Shown piece after piece: positions 28,310 to 38,766 of a stretch of 64,000 nt of DNA (within the stretch, counting starts at the first letter, position 1; the number at the start of each line of letters is the position of its first letter). The translations under genes were made by a program, and so were the position numbers. The DNA lies in contig NZ_FNSM01000001.1 of the NCBI RefSeq assembly GCF_900105415.1, positions 4,563,501 through 4,627,500 on the forward strand, given 5' to 3'. The notes below the pieces were generated by a model that saw only the letters and a program-made list of their open reading frames with translations, made no database searches and had not been told where the DNA came from. The DNA is from Streptomyces sp. TLI_105. GTDB taxonomy: Bacteria; Actinomycetota; Actinomycetes; Streptomycetales; Streptomycetaceae.

Positions 28310-28603
28310 GGGGGTGGCTCTCCGGTCGGGCCGGGCTCGCGGGGCCTGGCCCGTACTCCCCCGTAGTCCTTCGGGCGCGGGAGGTGCCCCCGCGCCGCGT
28401 TGCCGTCGGTCGCCGACTCCCCCGGCCACCGCTGGGAGGTGCCCCCGCCGCGTCGACTCCCTCCTCCGTCTTGCGATCGCGCTCGGCGTCCGGAGGATGA
28501 ATCAGGGAGCCGGGACGGAGCGAGCGAAGCGAGTGCAGTGCACCGGACGCCGCGCGCCGACCCGGCCTGACCGGAGAGCCATCCCCTGGCTACTCTGGAC
28601 GGC
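28310..28603 (+). repeat. Repeat-containing intergenic region
   Basis: About 290 bases with no credible gene. The sequence gggaggtgcccccgc occurs twice (about 28380 and 28435), each followed by a cgccgcgt-like stretch. A palindromic-looking cagtgcaccgg segment lies near 28536. These resemble the GC-rich extragenic repeats common in Streptomyces. Confidence 0.45.
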
Positions 28604-28783
28604 ATGGACTACGTATCCGCGCTCGTGCCCCCCGTCGTGATGGCCGCGTTCTTCATCGGTCTCGTCGTCACGATCGTCAAGAGCCAGGGCGGCCCCAACA
28701 AGGCCAAGGAGGACGCGGCCGTGGACGCCGCCCTCGCCCGCGCCGAGGCGGCCCGCCAGGCGGACGGCCCCGCCGCCTCCTGA
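28604..28783 (+). CDS. Small single-pass membrane protein (59 aa)
   Basis: A 59-residue protein too short for most gene callers' default. Translation starts MDYVSALVPPVVMAAFFIGL: one hydrophobic helix (about 6-27) follows a short periplasmic start, then KSQGGPNKAKEDAAVDAALARAEAARQADGP, a charged helical tail in the cytoplasm. Strong third-position G/C supports coding. A T-rich terminator follows 24 bases after the stop. Function unknown. Confidence 0.75.
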   Translation: MDYVSALVPPVVMAAFFIGLVVTIVKSQGGPNKAKEDAAVDAALARAEAARQADGPAAS

Positions 28784-28806
28784 GGCCCCGTCGGCCCGTG
28801 TCACCG

Positions 28807-28842
28807 AGGACGTGCGACCTTTCGAGGTCGTGCGTCCTTTTT
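28807..28842 (+). terminator. Rho-independent terminator after the small membrane protein gene
   Basis: Stem aggacg-tg-cgacct / aggtcg-tg-cgtcct with a ttcg tetraloop (28821-28824) and one 2-base mismatch, followed by a run of Ts (28838-28842). This T-tract is unusual for the window and makes the call good. Confidence 0.85.
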
Positions 28843-28899
28843 GTTGGTTTCTTGTCGCCAATAGCACCGTATTGACGTTTTGCGCACTATGGTGACGCT

Positions 28900-29319
28900 G
28901 TGCCCCGTCCATTGGGAGAGCTCGAAGACGCCGTCATGACGCGCGTATGGCAATGGAACCGCCCGGTGACCGTCCGGGAAGTCCTGGAGGACCTCCAGCA
29001 GGAACGGTCCATCGCCTACACCACCGTCATGACCGTCATGGACAATCTCCACCAGAAGGGCTGGGTCCGCAGGGAAGTCGAAGGCCGCGCCTATCGATAT
29101 ACGGCGGTCTCCACCCGCGCCGCCTACTCGGCGGCCCTGATGAACGAGGCCTGGGCGCAGAGCGACAACCCCGCCGCCGCGCTCGTCGCCTTCTTCGGGA
29201 TGATGTCGCCGGAACAGCGGGAGTCGCTGAACGACGCCATCCGGATCGTCCAGCGCGACAGCCCCCTCCCCGCCGCCCCGCGGGAGCCCGAGGGTGGCGA
29301 AGGGACAGCCCGCCCGTAG
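28900..29319 (+). CDS. BlaI/MecI-family transcriptional repressor
   Basis: A 139-residue winged-helix protein: PLGELEDAVMTRVWQWNRPVTVREVLEDL, then the recognition region SIAYTTVMTVMDNLHQKGWVRREVEGRAYRYTAV. The C-terminal third is a dimerisation helix (SAALMNEAWAQSDNPAAALVAFFGMMSPEQRESL) with a low-complexity tail. No BlaR-type protease partner is adjacent, so its target is not evident. An AT-richer promoter region lies at 28850-28890. GTG start. Confidence 0.9.
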   Translation: MPRPLGELEDAVMTRVWQWNRPVTVREVLEDLQQERSIAYTTVMTVMDNLHQKGWVRREVEGRAYRYTAVSTRAAYSAALMNEAWAQSDNPAAALVAFFGMMSPEQRESLNDAIRIVQRDSPLPAAPREPEGGEGTARP

Positions 29320-29334
29320 CGATAGCGTCCCCCC

Positions 29335-29853
29335 ATGTCGACCTCCGCCGAAGCCGTCACCGTCCGCAGGGCCCGCACCAGCGACGTCCCCGCGGTCCGC
29401 CGTCTCGTCGATCCTTTCGTGCAGCGCGGCATCCTGCTCGACAAGGCGACCGTGACCCTTTACGAGTCCATCCAGGAGTTCTGGGTCGCGGAACGCGACG
29501 AGGACGCCACCGTCGTCGGCTGCGGCGCACTCCACGTCATGTGGGAAGACCTCGCCGAAGTCCGCACTCTCGCCGTCGATCCCGAGTTCAAGGGCGCCGG
29601 CGTCGGACATCAGGTGCTGGACAAGTTGTTGCACACCGCCCGATGGCTCGGGGTGCGCCGGGTATTCTGCCTGACCTTCGAAGTCGACTTCTTCACGAAG
29701 CACGGCTTCGTCGAGATCGGCGAGACCCCGGTCGACGGAGATGTCTACAGCGAGCTCCTGCGTTCCTATGACGAGGGAGTCGCCGAGTTCCTCGGTCTCG
29801 AACGAGTGAAGCCGAACACCTTGGGCAACAGCCGGATGCTTCTGCACCTGTGA
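29335..29853 (+). CDS. argA: GNAT amino-acid N-acetyltransferase, short ArgA type
   Basis: A 172-residue acetyltransferase resembling the short N-acetylglutamate synthases of actinobacteria, which start arginine synthesis. The N-terminus VTVRRARTSDVPAVRRLVDPFVQRGILLDKATVTLYESIQEFWVAE and the acetyl-CoA loop DPEFKGAGVGHQVLDKLL are typical, with FFTKHGFVEIG in motif B. It lacks the kinase-like domain of classical ArgA. It starts 15 bases after the BlaI-type gene, probably in the same transcript. Substrate is inferred from family. Confidence 0.85.
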   Translation: MSTSAEAVTVRRARTSDVPAVRRLVDPFVQRGILLDKATVTLYESIQEFWVAERDEDATVVGCGALHVMWEDLAEVRTLAVDPEFKGAGVGHQVLDKLLHTARWLGVRRVFCLTFEVDFFTKHGFVEIGETPVDGDVYSELLRSYDEGVAEFLGLERVKPNTLGNSRMLLHL

Positions 29854-30006
29854 GGCGGAAGCCCGGGATCCTCTCGCGGAGCCCTATGTCCGAATCGCGC
29901 ACGTTTCCCGCGCTGCCGGGCTTCTGAACCTCTCCCAGGGGTTTGTGTTTTTCCGAGAAAAGCGGTTTCCTTTCCGCGTACTGCATTTTCGATGAAAGGA
30001 AATCCG

Positions 30007-30342
30007 GTGGCACAGAAGGTTCAGGTCCTTCTTGTCGACGACCTCGACGGCGTCGAGGCGGACGAGACCGTGACGTTCGCGCTGGACGGCAAGACCTACG
30101 AGATCGACCTCACCACCGCCAACGCGGAAAAGCTCCGTGGCCTGCTCGAGCCGTACACCACGAGTGGCCGCCGTACCGGTGGCCGCACCGCCGGCGGACG
30201 CGGCAAGGGCCGCGCCGTGGCCACGGGCAGCCAGGACACCGCGAAGATCCGCGCGTGGGCCAAGGAGAACGGCATGAACGTCAACGACCGCGGTCGCGTG
30301 CCCGCCGACATCAAGGCTGCCTACGAGGACGCGAACCGCTGA
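30007..30342 (+). CDS. lsr2: Lsr2 nucleoid-associated protein
   Basis: An H-NS-like protein that coats AT-rich DNA and silences acquired and specialised-metabolite genes. N-terminal dimerisation domain MAQKVQVLLVDDLDGVEADETVTFALDGKTYEIDL; Gly/Arg-rich linker (about 58-75); C-terminal DNA-binding domain TAKIRAWAKENGMNVNDRGRVPADIKAAYEDA with the RGR core. GTG at 30007 is preferred: aaagga lies at 29995-30000, just upstream. The leader is unusually AT-rich (29935-30000), which may allow self-binding. The 3' end overlaps the convergent gene by 22 bases. Confidence 0.96.
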   Translation: MAQKVQVLLVDDLDGVEADETVTFALDGKTYEIDLTTANAEKLRGLLEPYTTSGRRTGGRTAGGRGKGRAVATGSQDTAKIRAWAKENGMNVNDRGRVPADIKAAYEDANR

Positions 30343-30908
30343 GGCGACAGCTGCTGAGCCGTCCCACGGGTACGGGCACTCAGCAGCCGCACCCGATGGC
30401 ACTCCGCCGCGGCGGCGGCCACGAGACGCACCAGACAGGGGGCGCCCGCAACGCCCCACGGCGCGGACCGCAGCACCGGCAGCGAGGGCTCGACCTCGCG
30501 GCCCGGCGCGGGCGCCCGCAGCCACACCGCGGCGCCCGGCGCGCCGGATCCGCTCCGCCCCGGGGGAAGGGGTGCGGTCATCCGGCCGTCGGCACCGAGG
30601 ATCGCGAGATCCAGTGAGATCCCGCCCCACTCCAGCCAGTCGAGCAGTCCCGGGAGCTCCTCCGCGCTCCCCGCGGCCACGAGCAGCCCCATCCGGCGCC
30701 CCATCAGGGCCACAGGACCCGTCGCCGCGCCCATCCGGCGCAGCACGCCCCGGCCGGCCTCGGCAGGCACCTCCAGGACGTCGAAGCGCAGCCCGGTGAC
30801 CAGCCGCACCGGCGGCCCCGCCTCCGTCGCCCAGCCGAGCTCGTCCTCGTACCACCGCGCGACGCCGCCGTCGCTCGGCGAGCGGGGCGGCGGGACGGTG
30901 AGGGCCAT
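30321..30908 (-). CDS. Hypothetical protein convergent with lsr2 (SCO3374-like)
   Basis: A 195-residue soluble protein found, as I recall, between lsr2 and clpC in Streptomyces. Sequence shows ARWYEDELGWATEAGPPVRLVTGLRFDVLEVPAEAGRGVLRRMGA and PVALMGRRMGLLVAAGSAEELPGLLDWLEWGG. This is reminiscent of the bifunctional primase/PriCT N-terminal part used in actinobacterial phage-like proteins, but too short to assign. Its last 22 bases overlap the end of lsr2 on the other strand, so convergent transcripts would be complementary. Function unknown. Confidence 0.75.
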   Translation of the reverse strand: MALTVPPPRSPSDGGVARWYEDELGWATEAGPPVRLVTGLRFDVLEVPAEAGRGVLRRMGAATGPVALMGRRMGLLVAAGSAEELPGLLDWLEWGGISLDLAILGADGRMTAPLPPGRSGSGAPGAAVWLRAPAPGREVEPSLPVLRSAPWGVAGAPCLVRLVAAAAAECHRVRLLSARTRGTAQQLSPQRFASS

Positions 30909-31369
30909 GTCCGGGGAACTCCGGAGAGGGCGTCTTGGTTACGCCCGCGGTGACACAGCGTCCCCGCCCGGTCGCGCGAGGTGTCCGGGATGGGGCCTAA
31001 GGGTGCATTCGAGCGCGCAAGGGTGTTCGCTGGTAGCGGAGGGAACCGGGGTACGCCGCATGGAGTGTCAGTCCTTACGGGTAAGACATTCCTAGTGGGG
31101 AGGGGCGACTCGCGGGCTTCGGCGTCTCACGTTCGCCATCGGCGTACTGATGGCGCGGGTAACTACTTGGCCTGCGGGAACATCGTCTCGCACCATCGGG
31201 TTGGAGCATTTGTCGGCTGTTCGGCAGCAGGTCTCCCCGCTGAAGAGGGGGTGATCCGGACGGATGTCGGCAGTTGGAATGAGCGGTCCCCGCTTGCGGG
31301 ACTAAGCTGCGGAAGGACAGGGAGGGGATCGACCCCTAACTGACTGACCGCTCTGAGGAGCGATTAACG
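30909..31369 (+). promoter_or_regulatory. Long clpC leader/promoter region
   Basis: A 461-base gap without a credible gene. It contains a ClgR-type box at 31025-31041. Several short hairpins follow near the start codon (gtccc...gggac about 31288-31304 and aggggatcgacccct at 31322-31336). The clpC ribosome site gaggag is at about 31355-31360. The length suggests a multi-promoter or long 5' UTR region. Confidence 0.6.
31025..31041 (+). promoter_or_regulatory. ClgR-like operator
   Basis: The sequence GTTCGCTGGTAGCGGAG matches the ClgR box pattern GTTCGC-N5-GCG reported for clp and lon genes of Streptomyces and other actinobacteria. ClgR activates clpC in S. lividans. It lies about 330 bases before the clpC start. 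Confidence 0.7.
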
Positions 31370-33892
<2,523 letters not shown>

Positions 33893-33916
33893 CGCACGCG
33901 CCGAGCGCTGAGCGGT

Positions 33917-33959
33917 AAGGGGCGGCCCCGGAACCAGAACGGTTCCGGGGCCGCCCCTT
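33917..33959 (+). terminator. Terminator between clpC and the convergent NACHT gene
   Basis: Perfect 19-bp stem: arms 33917-33935 and 33941-33959, with a five-base loop (agaac) and T-rich end. Usable in both directions; it separates clpC from the NACHT-protein gene. Confidence 0.9.
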
Positions 33960-33969
33960 TCCTGTGCCG

Positions 33970-36906
33970 TCAGGGCGCGAGGGCCCGGCGGACCTGCTCC
34001 CCGTCGCTCCCCGCCCGGGTGAGTTCGAGCTCGTCCAGCGAGGGGAAGATCTCGCCGATCCGGCTGAGCTCCGGCTCCTCCTCGTGGGTCAGGCGGACGG
34101 TCCGCACCGATTCCACAGCCATCCCTTCCGGGCAGCCGACGAGATCCCCCTCGTCGATCCAGAGGGCGCGCACCGTGGAGAGGGTGGCGAGCCCCCGCCA
34201 TGCGTCGGCGCTCGCGTACGGCGCCTTCCACAGATTCAGCGAGGTCAGGCTCCGGAGCCGTCCGAGCGTCTCCAAGCCGTCCTCGGGCCAGCTGCCCGGC
34301 AGCTGCAGCAGGCCGAGCGGTGCTCCCGTGGGCAGGTCCGCCGCGGACCACCGGGCGTCGACGCGCAGTCCCAGGACGAGGGACTCCAGCCGGGTCAGTC
34401 CGGACAGCGCGGAGAGGCGGGGTCGGCGGCCCGGCCGCCGCAGCCGGAGGGCCACGGGATCGCAGGCGGCGAGGAGCCGGGCGAGGCCCTCGTCCGACAC
34501 GGACTCGTCGACCTCCAGCAGATCGGGACGCAGGCCGAGCCGGATGAGCGCGTCCACGTGCTCGTCGCCGTGGACGAAGTACCGGAGCTCGCCGGGATCG
34601 AGCCGTGCGATGACCTCCTCGGCGTACGGGCCGGGCTCGAAGCGGGTCCAGGCGTGCATCAGCTGGGCCCGGATCCGCAGTGAGGGGTGATCGGCGAAGC
34701 GGGCCAGATAGGGGAGGGCCGCGTCCACCATGATGTGAGTGGCCGCGATCACCGAGTGGTACGCCTGCTCCTCGCCCAGCTCCTCCGGCCCGCCCAGCAG
34801 CCGGAGCACCGGTGAGCCGCCCAGTGCGAGCTGGCGGGCCTCGTCGTCCGAGCGGGGCGGGATCAGCTCGGCCGTGCGGGCCATGATCTCGTCCCGCACT
34901 TCGGGGGACACCTCCGTGGCGCTTTCGAGCGCGGTCGCCGCGACCATCAGGATGCGCAGCTGGTCGCGGCGGTCCTCGGCGGAGTCCGCCGCTGCCAGCA
35001 GCTCGCGGAGGATCTCCGCGCACTCGCGCGGTCGGGCATGCCCGACCGCCATGCGGATGACGTCCTCCCACTGGTCGTCGGCGGCGTGGCGGACCAGGAC
35101 GCCGATGTCCCAGTGGTCCACCAGGGCCTTGGCGGCCAGGTAGTCCTGGAAGGTGCGGTGGACGAAGTCGACGGTGTCCTCCGTCGGCTCGCGCAGCAGG
35201 CCGCTGCGGTGGAGGAGGTGGGTGAAGACCCGCCCGGGGTCGTGCGGGGCGGCTTCCTGGACCGCCGGGACCGCCTCCCGCACGAGCGACTCCGCGCGGG
35301 CCCGGTCCAGCTGGGTGCGGCCGTTCAGCGTCAGCCAGTACGCGAGGCGCTGGACGAGCTGGATCTGGGGTGCCTCGTCGAGGGCGATGCCGGACGGGGC
35401 TCCCATGTCCCGCTCGCGGTCGCGGCGCGAGAGGAGCATCGACAGGGCGGCCTCGTAGAGCGCCTTGCGGCCGCGGGGCAGGAAGCCGCGTCGGTCTCGG
35501 TGGAGGGCGCAGATGAGGCCGCACATGAGGGGGTTGGTAGCGAGCTGGGCGACGTGCCCGGTGGTGCGGAGGGCGTCGAGGAGCGGCTGCTCGTACGGCT
35601 CCGCCTCCGGCCCGGCGGCCCGGTGCCAGCGGCGTACGAAGGTGGCGACCTCGGTGCGGGTCATGGGGGAGAGGGTCAGTTCGGTGAAGCCGTCGCGGGC
35701 CAGCCAGTCGTCGCGTACGGCGGTGGGGCGCGAGGTGACGAGCCAGCGGTTGCCCTCGTACGCGTCGAGGAGGTTCCGGAGCCAGTCGCGGGCCCGGCCG
35801 CGTTCGGCCTCGGGGATCTCGTCGATGCCGTCGACGAGGACGACGGCACGGCCGGCGGCGAGGACCCGGTCGGCCCAGCCGTCGGGCGGGGTCAGCGGGC
35901 AGCCGGCGGCCGGGAGGAAACGGTCGGGGGCGGGGAGCCGCTCGCCGTGGCGGGTGAGGGCGCGCAGGGGGAGGACGAAGGGGACGCGGCCCCGGAGGTA
36001 CGCCATGCCGTCCGCGCGTCCCTCGGTCGAGGCCGAGACCGCCAGCCACTGGACGAGGGTGGTCTTGCCGGAGCCCGCCAGGCCGCGCAGCAGGACTTTG
36101 TCGTGGCGGGCGAGGGCGAGGTCGGCGCGGACCGTCTGTTCCCGCTGGTGGGGGAGGAGGTGTCCGGCCTCGTCGGGCACGTCGGGTGCGGGAGCTTCGC
36201 CCGTCGCCTCCAGGGACAGGTACGCGAGGTCCAGCGGCCACTCGTCCGGTGAGTGGTGCAGGTCGATGCCGTAGATCGTCAGGCGGCCGTGCTTCTTCGC
36301 GAGGTGGGCCAGGTAGCGGCGTTCGAAGTCCGCGTCCCGCGAGTCCGTCCGCGGTGTCCGGCGGATGACCTCGTCGACCTTCGCGATGAGCTCGGCCTGG
36401 GCCCGGGTCTGTTCGACCAGGCTGCGGGCGACGAACGTGGAGCGCTGGGTGAAGAACTCCAGGAGGTGGAGGGCGGCCCATTCGGTGAGGGACTCCAGGT
36501 ACAGCGCCGAGTCCGTCGAGAGGCCGTCCGGCGGCGGGGCCGCCGCCCGCAGGCGGCGGGCGAGGTCGCGGTGGCCGAGGCGGACGGCCTGGACGTCGTC
36601 CATGTCGAGGTCGCCCAGGGCGAGCAGGGTCCTGGCGAGGGTGTCGGTGACGGCCTCGGTCTCGTCGGCCGGGAAGGGGCGCTCGCCGCCGCCGAGGGAC
36701 CGTTCGACGAGGGTCGCGGCGAGCTTGCGGACGTCCCGCTCGGTGAGGCTGCGCTTCTCGCCGCGGAAGGAGACCAGGGAGGAGAGCCGGATCGTGCCCG
36801 ATGAGGCGGTGAGACCGGCGCCCGGGCCGTCGCCGACCAACAGTTTCCTCAGCAGTGGGCCGATCGCGGCCGAGGCGAGGCGGGTGCCGATGAGCGCCGG
36901 TTCCAT
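33970..36906 (-). CDS. NACHT-domain NTPase with C-terminal repeat region (bacterial NLR-like)
   Basis: A 978-residue STAND NTPase. Residues 1-~215 form an alpha-helical N-terminal domain of the NACHT-associated kind. NACHT: Walker A GLAGSGKTT (275-283), Walker B VVLVDGIDEIPE (355-366), then VTSRPTAV and winged-helix features (LATNPLMCGLICAL, VDFVHRTFQDYLAAKAL). After ~640 come helical repeats, and from ~850 an LRR-like part (LSGLTRLESLVLGL, LGRLRSLTSLNLW). Bacterial NACHT proteins of this design are related to anti-phage bNACHT systems; defence is the leading hypothesis. It stands alone, with a 30-bp direct repeat upstream of its start. Start ATG 36906 is well placed; the frame runs on without ribosome sites. 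Confidence 0.85.
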   Translation of the reverse strand: MEPALIGTRLASAAIGPLLRKLLVGDGPGAGLTASSGTIRLSSLVSFRGEKRSLTERDVRKLAATLVERSLGGGERPFPADETEAVTDTLARTLLALGDLDMDDVQAVRLGHRDLARRLRAAAPPPDGLSTDSALYLESLTEWAALHLLEFFTQRSTFVARSLVEQTRAQAELIAKVDEVIRRTPRTDSRDADFERRYLAHLAKKHGRLTIYGIDLHHSPDEWPLDLAYLSLEATGEAPAPDVPDEAGHLLPHQREQTVRADLALARHDKVLLRGLAGSGKTTLVQWLAVSASTEGRADGMAYLRGRVPFVLPLRALTRHGERLPAPDRFLPAAGCPLTPPDGWADRVLAAGRAVVLVDGIDEIPEAERGRARDWLRNLLDAYEGNRWLVTSRPTAVRDDWLARDGFTELTLSPMTRTEVATFVRRWHRAAGPEAEPYEQPLLDALRTTGHVAQLATNPLMCGLICALHRDRRGFLPRGRKALYEAALSMLLSRRDRERDMGAPSGIALDEAPQIQLVQRLAYWLTLNGRTQLDRARAESLVREAVPAVQEAAPHDPGRVFTHLLHRSGLLREPTEDTVDFVHRTFQDYLAAKALVDHWDIGVLVRHAADDQWEDVIRMAVGHARPRECAEILRELLAAADSAEDRRDQLRILMVAATALESATEVSPEVRDEIMARTAELIPPRSDDEARQLALGGSPVLRLLGGPEELGEEQAYHSVIAATHIMVDAALPYLARFADHPSLRIRAQLMHAWTRFEPGPYAEEVIARLDPGELRYFVHGDEHVDALIRLGLRPDLLEVDESVSDEGLARLLAACDPVALRLRRPGRRPRLSALSGLTRLESLVLGLRVDARWSAADLPTGAPLGLLQLPGSWPEDGLETLGRLRSLTSLNLWKAPYASADAWRGLATLSTVRALWIDEGDLVGCPEGMAVESVRTVRLTHEEEPELSRIGEIFPSLDELELTRAGSDGEQVRRALAP

Positions 36907-36970
36907 GTGTCCCCCCTGTGGATTCCCGAAGCGGTCAGCGTAGTGCGGGACGGCCTTCGGGGCGGCTCGG

Positions 36971-37033
36971 TCGCGTGACCCAGATCCCATTCGGGATGGC
37001 TCGTCGCGTGACCCAGATCCCATTCGGGATGGC
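36971..37033 (-). repeat. Two exact 30-bp direct repeats upstream of the NACHT gene
   Basis: The 30-base unit, beginning tcgcgtgacccagatcccat, is present at 36971-37000 and 37004-37033 without mismatch (33-base period). Each contains the small hairpin atccc-attc-gggat. They lie 65-127 bases before the NACHT start codon and thus in its promoter region, so they may be operator sites or a recent tandem duplication. Confidence 0.85.
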
Positions 37034-37414
37034 GCGCTGGTGACAAGGCGCACAGGCGTTTCGGGCGGTACTAAACGGAATAGTGGCGACCTTTGGGGTC
37101 GATTCGGGACGTTCAGGTGTGAACCGTCGGGACTTTGGTCCCGAGGGGGCCCGAACCGGGTGCTGGGCGCCCTTTCGGGCGGTTCCGGGCGCCCGCGACG
37201 TGCGCTTAAACCGATTCGCTTGTGGCGGTATGTCCGTTTTCCCGACCCTCTCCGGAGGTCGTCAAGAGGTGAACTTCCTGGGAGATCACTACGACGCAAT
37301 GTCGTAGATGGGGTGTTTGGGCCGGGGTGGGGGTCCGGGTTACCAAAGATGAGCAAGCCCGACGCAGCGCACCGTCCGCGTCGGGTCCCGTACTTCCCGG
37401 AGGTCTTCCCCCGT
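37034..37414 (+). promoter_or_regulatory. Leader region of the M23 peptidase gene
   Basis: About 380 bases without a convincing gene. It is less GC-rich than its surroundings in parts (tactaaacggaatagt near 37070). It includes paired segments that could fold, such as cgggcgccc copies around 37163-37197 and ctacgac-gcaat-gtcgtag (37289-37307), a seven-bp inverted repeat suited to a dimeric repressor. I looked for a ydaO-type (c-di-AMP) riboswitch and could not match its conserved blocks. Confidence 0.5.
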
Positions 37415-38098
37415 ATGTCGAAGCGCGTCATGAACCCCGCCGCCCGTATCACCGCCGTTGCTCTCGCCACCGCGGGTCTGGGAGCGACGCTGGTGGCCGG
37501 AGCAGGGTCCGCCTTCGCCGCCGAGGGCAAGATCGCCGCCCCGGCCGCGCTGACCGCGTCCGCCGCCGTCGCCGCCCAGGCCGACGCCCAGGCCCACGTC
37601 GCCGCCCAGGTGAAGGCCGCCGTCGCCAAGGCCGCCGCCGTGAAGGCCACGCCCGTGAAGGCCGTCAAGAAGGCCGCCCCGGCCTGGGTCAAGCCGGTCA
37701 CCTCGTACGCCCTCAGCGCCAGCTTCAACCAGGGCGGCGCCATGTGGGCCCACAAGCACTCCGGCCAGGACTTCGCCGTCCCGGTCGGCACCCCGGTCAA
37801 GGCCGCCGCCGCCGGCACCGTCGTGAAGGCCGGCCCGAACGGCGGCGGCGACGGTCCCGCGTACGGCAACGCGATCGTCGTCAAGCACGCCAACGGCACG
37901 TACTCGCAGTACGCCCACCTGTCGAAGATCAAGGTCTACATCGGTCAGAAGGTCGGCGCCGGCCAGCAGATCGCCCTCTCGGGCAACACCGGCAACTCCT
38001 CCGGCCCCCACCTGCACTTCGAGATCCGTACGACCCCGAACTACGGCTCCGCCGTCAACCCGATGGCCTTCCTGCGGGCCCACGGCGTCGGCGTCTGA
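37415..38098 (+). CDS. Secreted M23-family peptidoglycan peptidase
   Basis: A 227-residue secreted endopeptidase, likely cleaving cell-wall cross-links. Signal peptide: basic start, hydrophobic core ITAVALATAGLGATLVAGA, cleavage about residue 35 (SAFA-A). An Ala/Lys/Val-rich linker (40-90) follows. The M23 domain has HSGQD (His115, Asp119), YSQYAHLS (His168) and HLHFE (His199, His201), the full zinc site. ATG at 37415 is chosen because ggaggt is ten bases upstream; an ATG at 37349 lacks one. The long leader suggests strong regulation. Convergent with the TetR gene. Confidence 0.92.
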   Translation: MSKRVMNPAARITAVALATAGLGATLVAGAGSAFAAEGKIAAPAALTASAAVAAQADAQAHVAAQVKAAVAKAAAVKATPVKAVKKAAPAWVKPVTSYALSASFNQGGAMWAHKHSGQDFAVPVGTPVKAAAAGTVVKAGPNGGGDGPAYGNAIVVKHANGTYSQYAHLSKIKVYIGQKVGAGQQIALSGNTGNSSGPHLHFEIRTTPNYGSAVNPMAFLRAHGVGV

Positions 38099-38104
38099 CA
38101 CATT

Positions 38105-38668
38105 TCACCGGTCCCCGTGGGCCCGGTTCAGCAGATCGAGGGCGACCTCGAGGGTGGCCGCGTGCTTCTCCTCGGGGTCGCCCTCGATGTTCTGCATGAA
38201 GAACGCGCCCGCGTGCAGCGTGAAGATCGCGCTGACGCAGCGGACCTGGTCCACCATCGCGAAGCCGGGCTCCTGGAGCAGGCCGGTCAGCTCGATCATG
38301 CGTTCCTTGAAGGTGAGGCCGACGCTCAGCTCGCGCACCGTGGCCTGGTTCTCCTGCATGAAGCGGAAGAGCGGGGCCGCCGCCCTCAGCGCCACCTGGT
38401 AGCGGCGCAGGATCTCCCGCTTGGTCTCGACGGTGGCGGGCTGCTCCCGGCCCCAGGCGATCAGCTCGTCCATCGGCCGGGTCAGGTCCTCGAAGATCCC
38501 GACGAGGATGTCTTCCTTGGTCTTGAAGTGGTAGTAGAGCGCGGCCTTGGTGACGTCGAGGCGTTCCGCGATCTCGCGCAGCGAGGTCTTCTCGTAGCCC
38601 TGCTCGGCGAAGAGTTCGAGGGCCACGTCCTGGATGCGCTGACGGGTGTTTCCTCGGGCCTGAGCCAT
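38105..38668 (-). CDS. TetR-family regulator of the adjacent MFS transporter
   Basis: A 187-residue TetR protein: HTH RQRIQDVALELFAEQGYEKTSLREIAERLDVTKAALYYHFKTKEDIL (about 8-55). The ligand domain is divergent from known ones. Two matching palindromes are in the intergenic region shared with the divergent MFS gene, so it should repress itself and the transporter. Confidence 0.93.
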   Translation of the reverse strand: MAQARGNTRQRIQDVALELFAEQGYEKTSLREIAERLDVTKAALYYHFKTKEDILVGIFEDLTRPMDELIAWGREQPATVETKREILRRYQVALRAAAPLFRFMQENQATVRELSVGLTFKERMIELTGLLQEPGFAMVDQVRCVSAIFTLHAGAFFMQNIEGDPEEKHAATLEVALDLLNRAHGDR

Positions 38669-38692
38669 GGTCTCTCGCTTCCGCAGATACTT

Positions 38693-38755
38693 ACTTGACG
38701 ACCGGCAAGTTACGGGTCTACCGTCCCCAGTGTAGTAACTAGCCGGGCGGCAAGT
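38693..38755 (+). promoter_or_regulatory. Paired TetR-type operators between regulator and MFS genes
   Basis: Two 18-base imperfect palindromes, acttgacgaccggcaagt (38693-38710) and actagccgggcggcaagt (38738-38755), share the right half cggcaagt. Both lie between the divergent starts. Their placement fits repression of both promoters. Confidence 0.8.
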
Positions 38756-38766
38756 AAGGGATCGAC

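Noticed and set aside
37034..37414. Possible c-di-AMP (ydaO-type) riboswitch before the M23 peptidase gene, suggested because some Streptomyces wall hydrolases have one
   Set aside because: I could not match the conserved ydaO sequence blocks; only ordinary hairpins are visible. A covariance-model search would decide.
33970..38098. Genomic island or prophage remnant around the NACHT gene
   Set aside because: No integrase, att repeats, tRNA or phage genes are seen; base composition of the NACHT gene is like that of its neighbours. At most a single-gene insertion.
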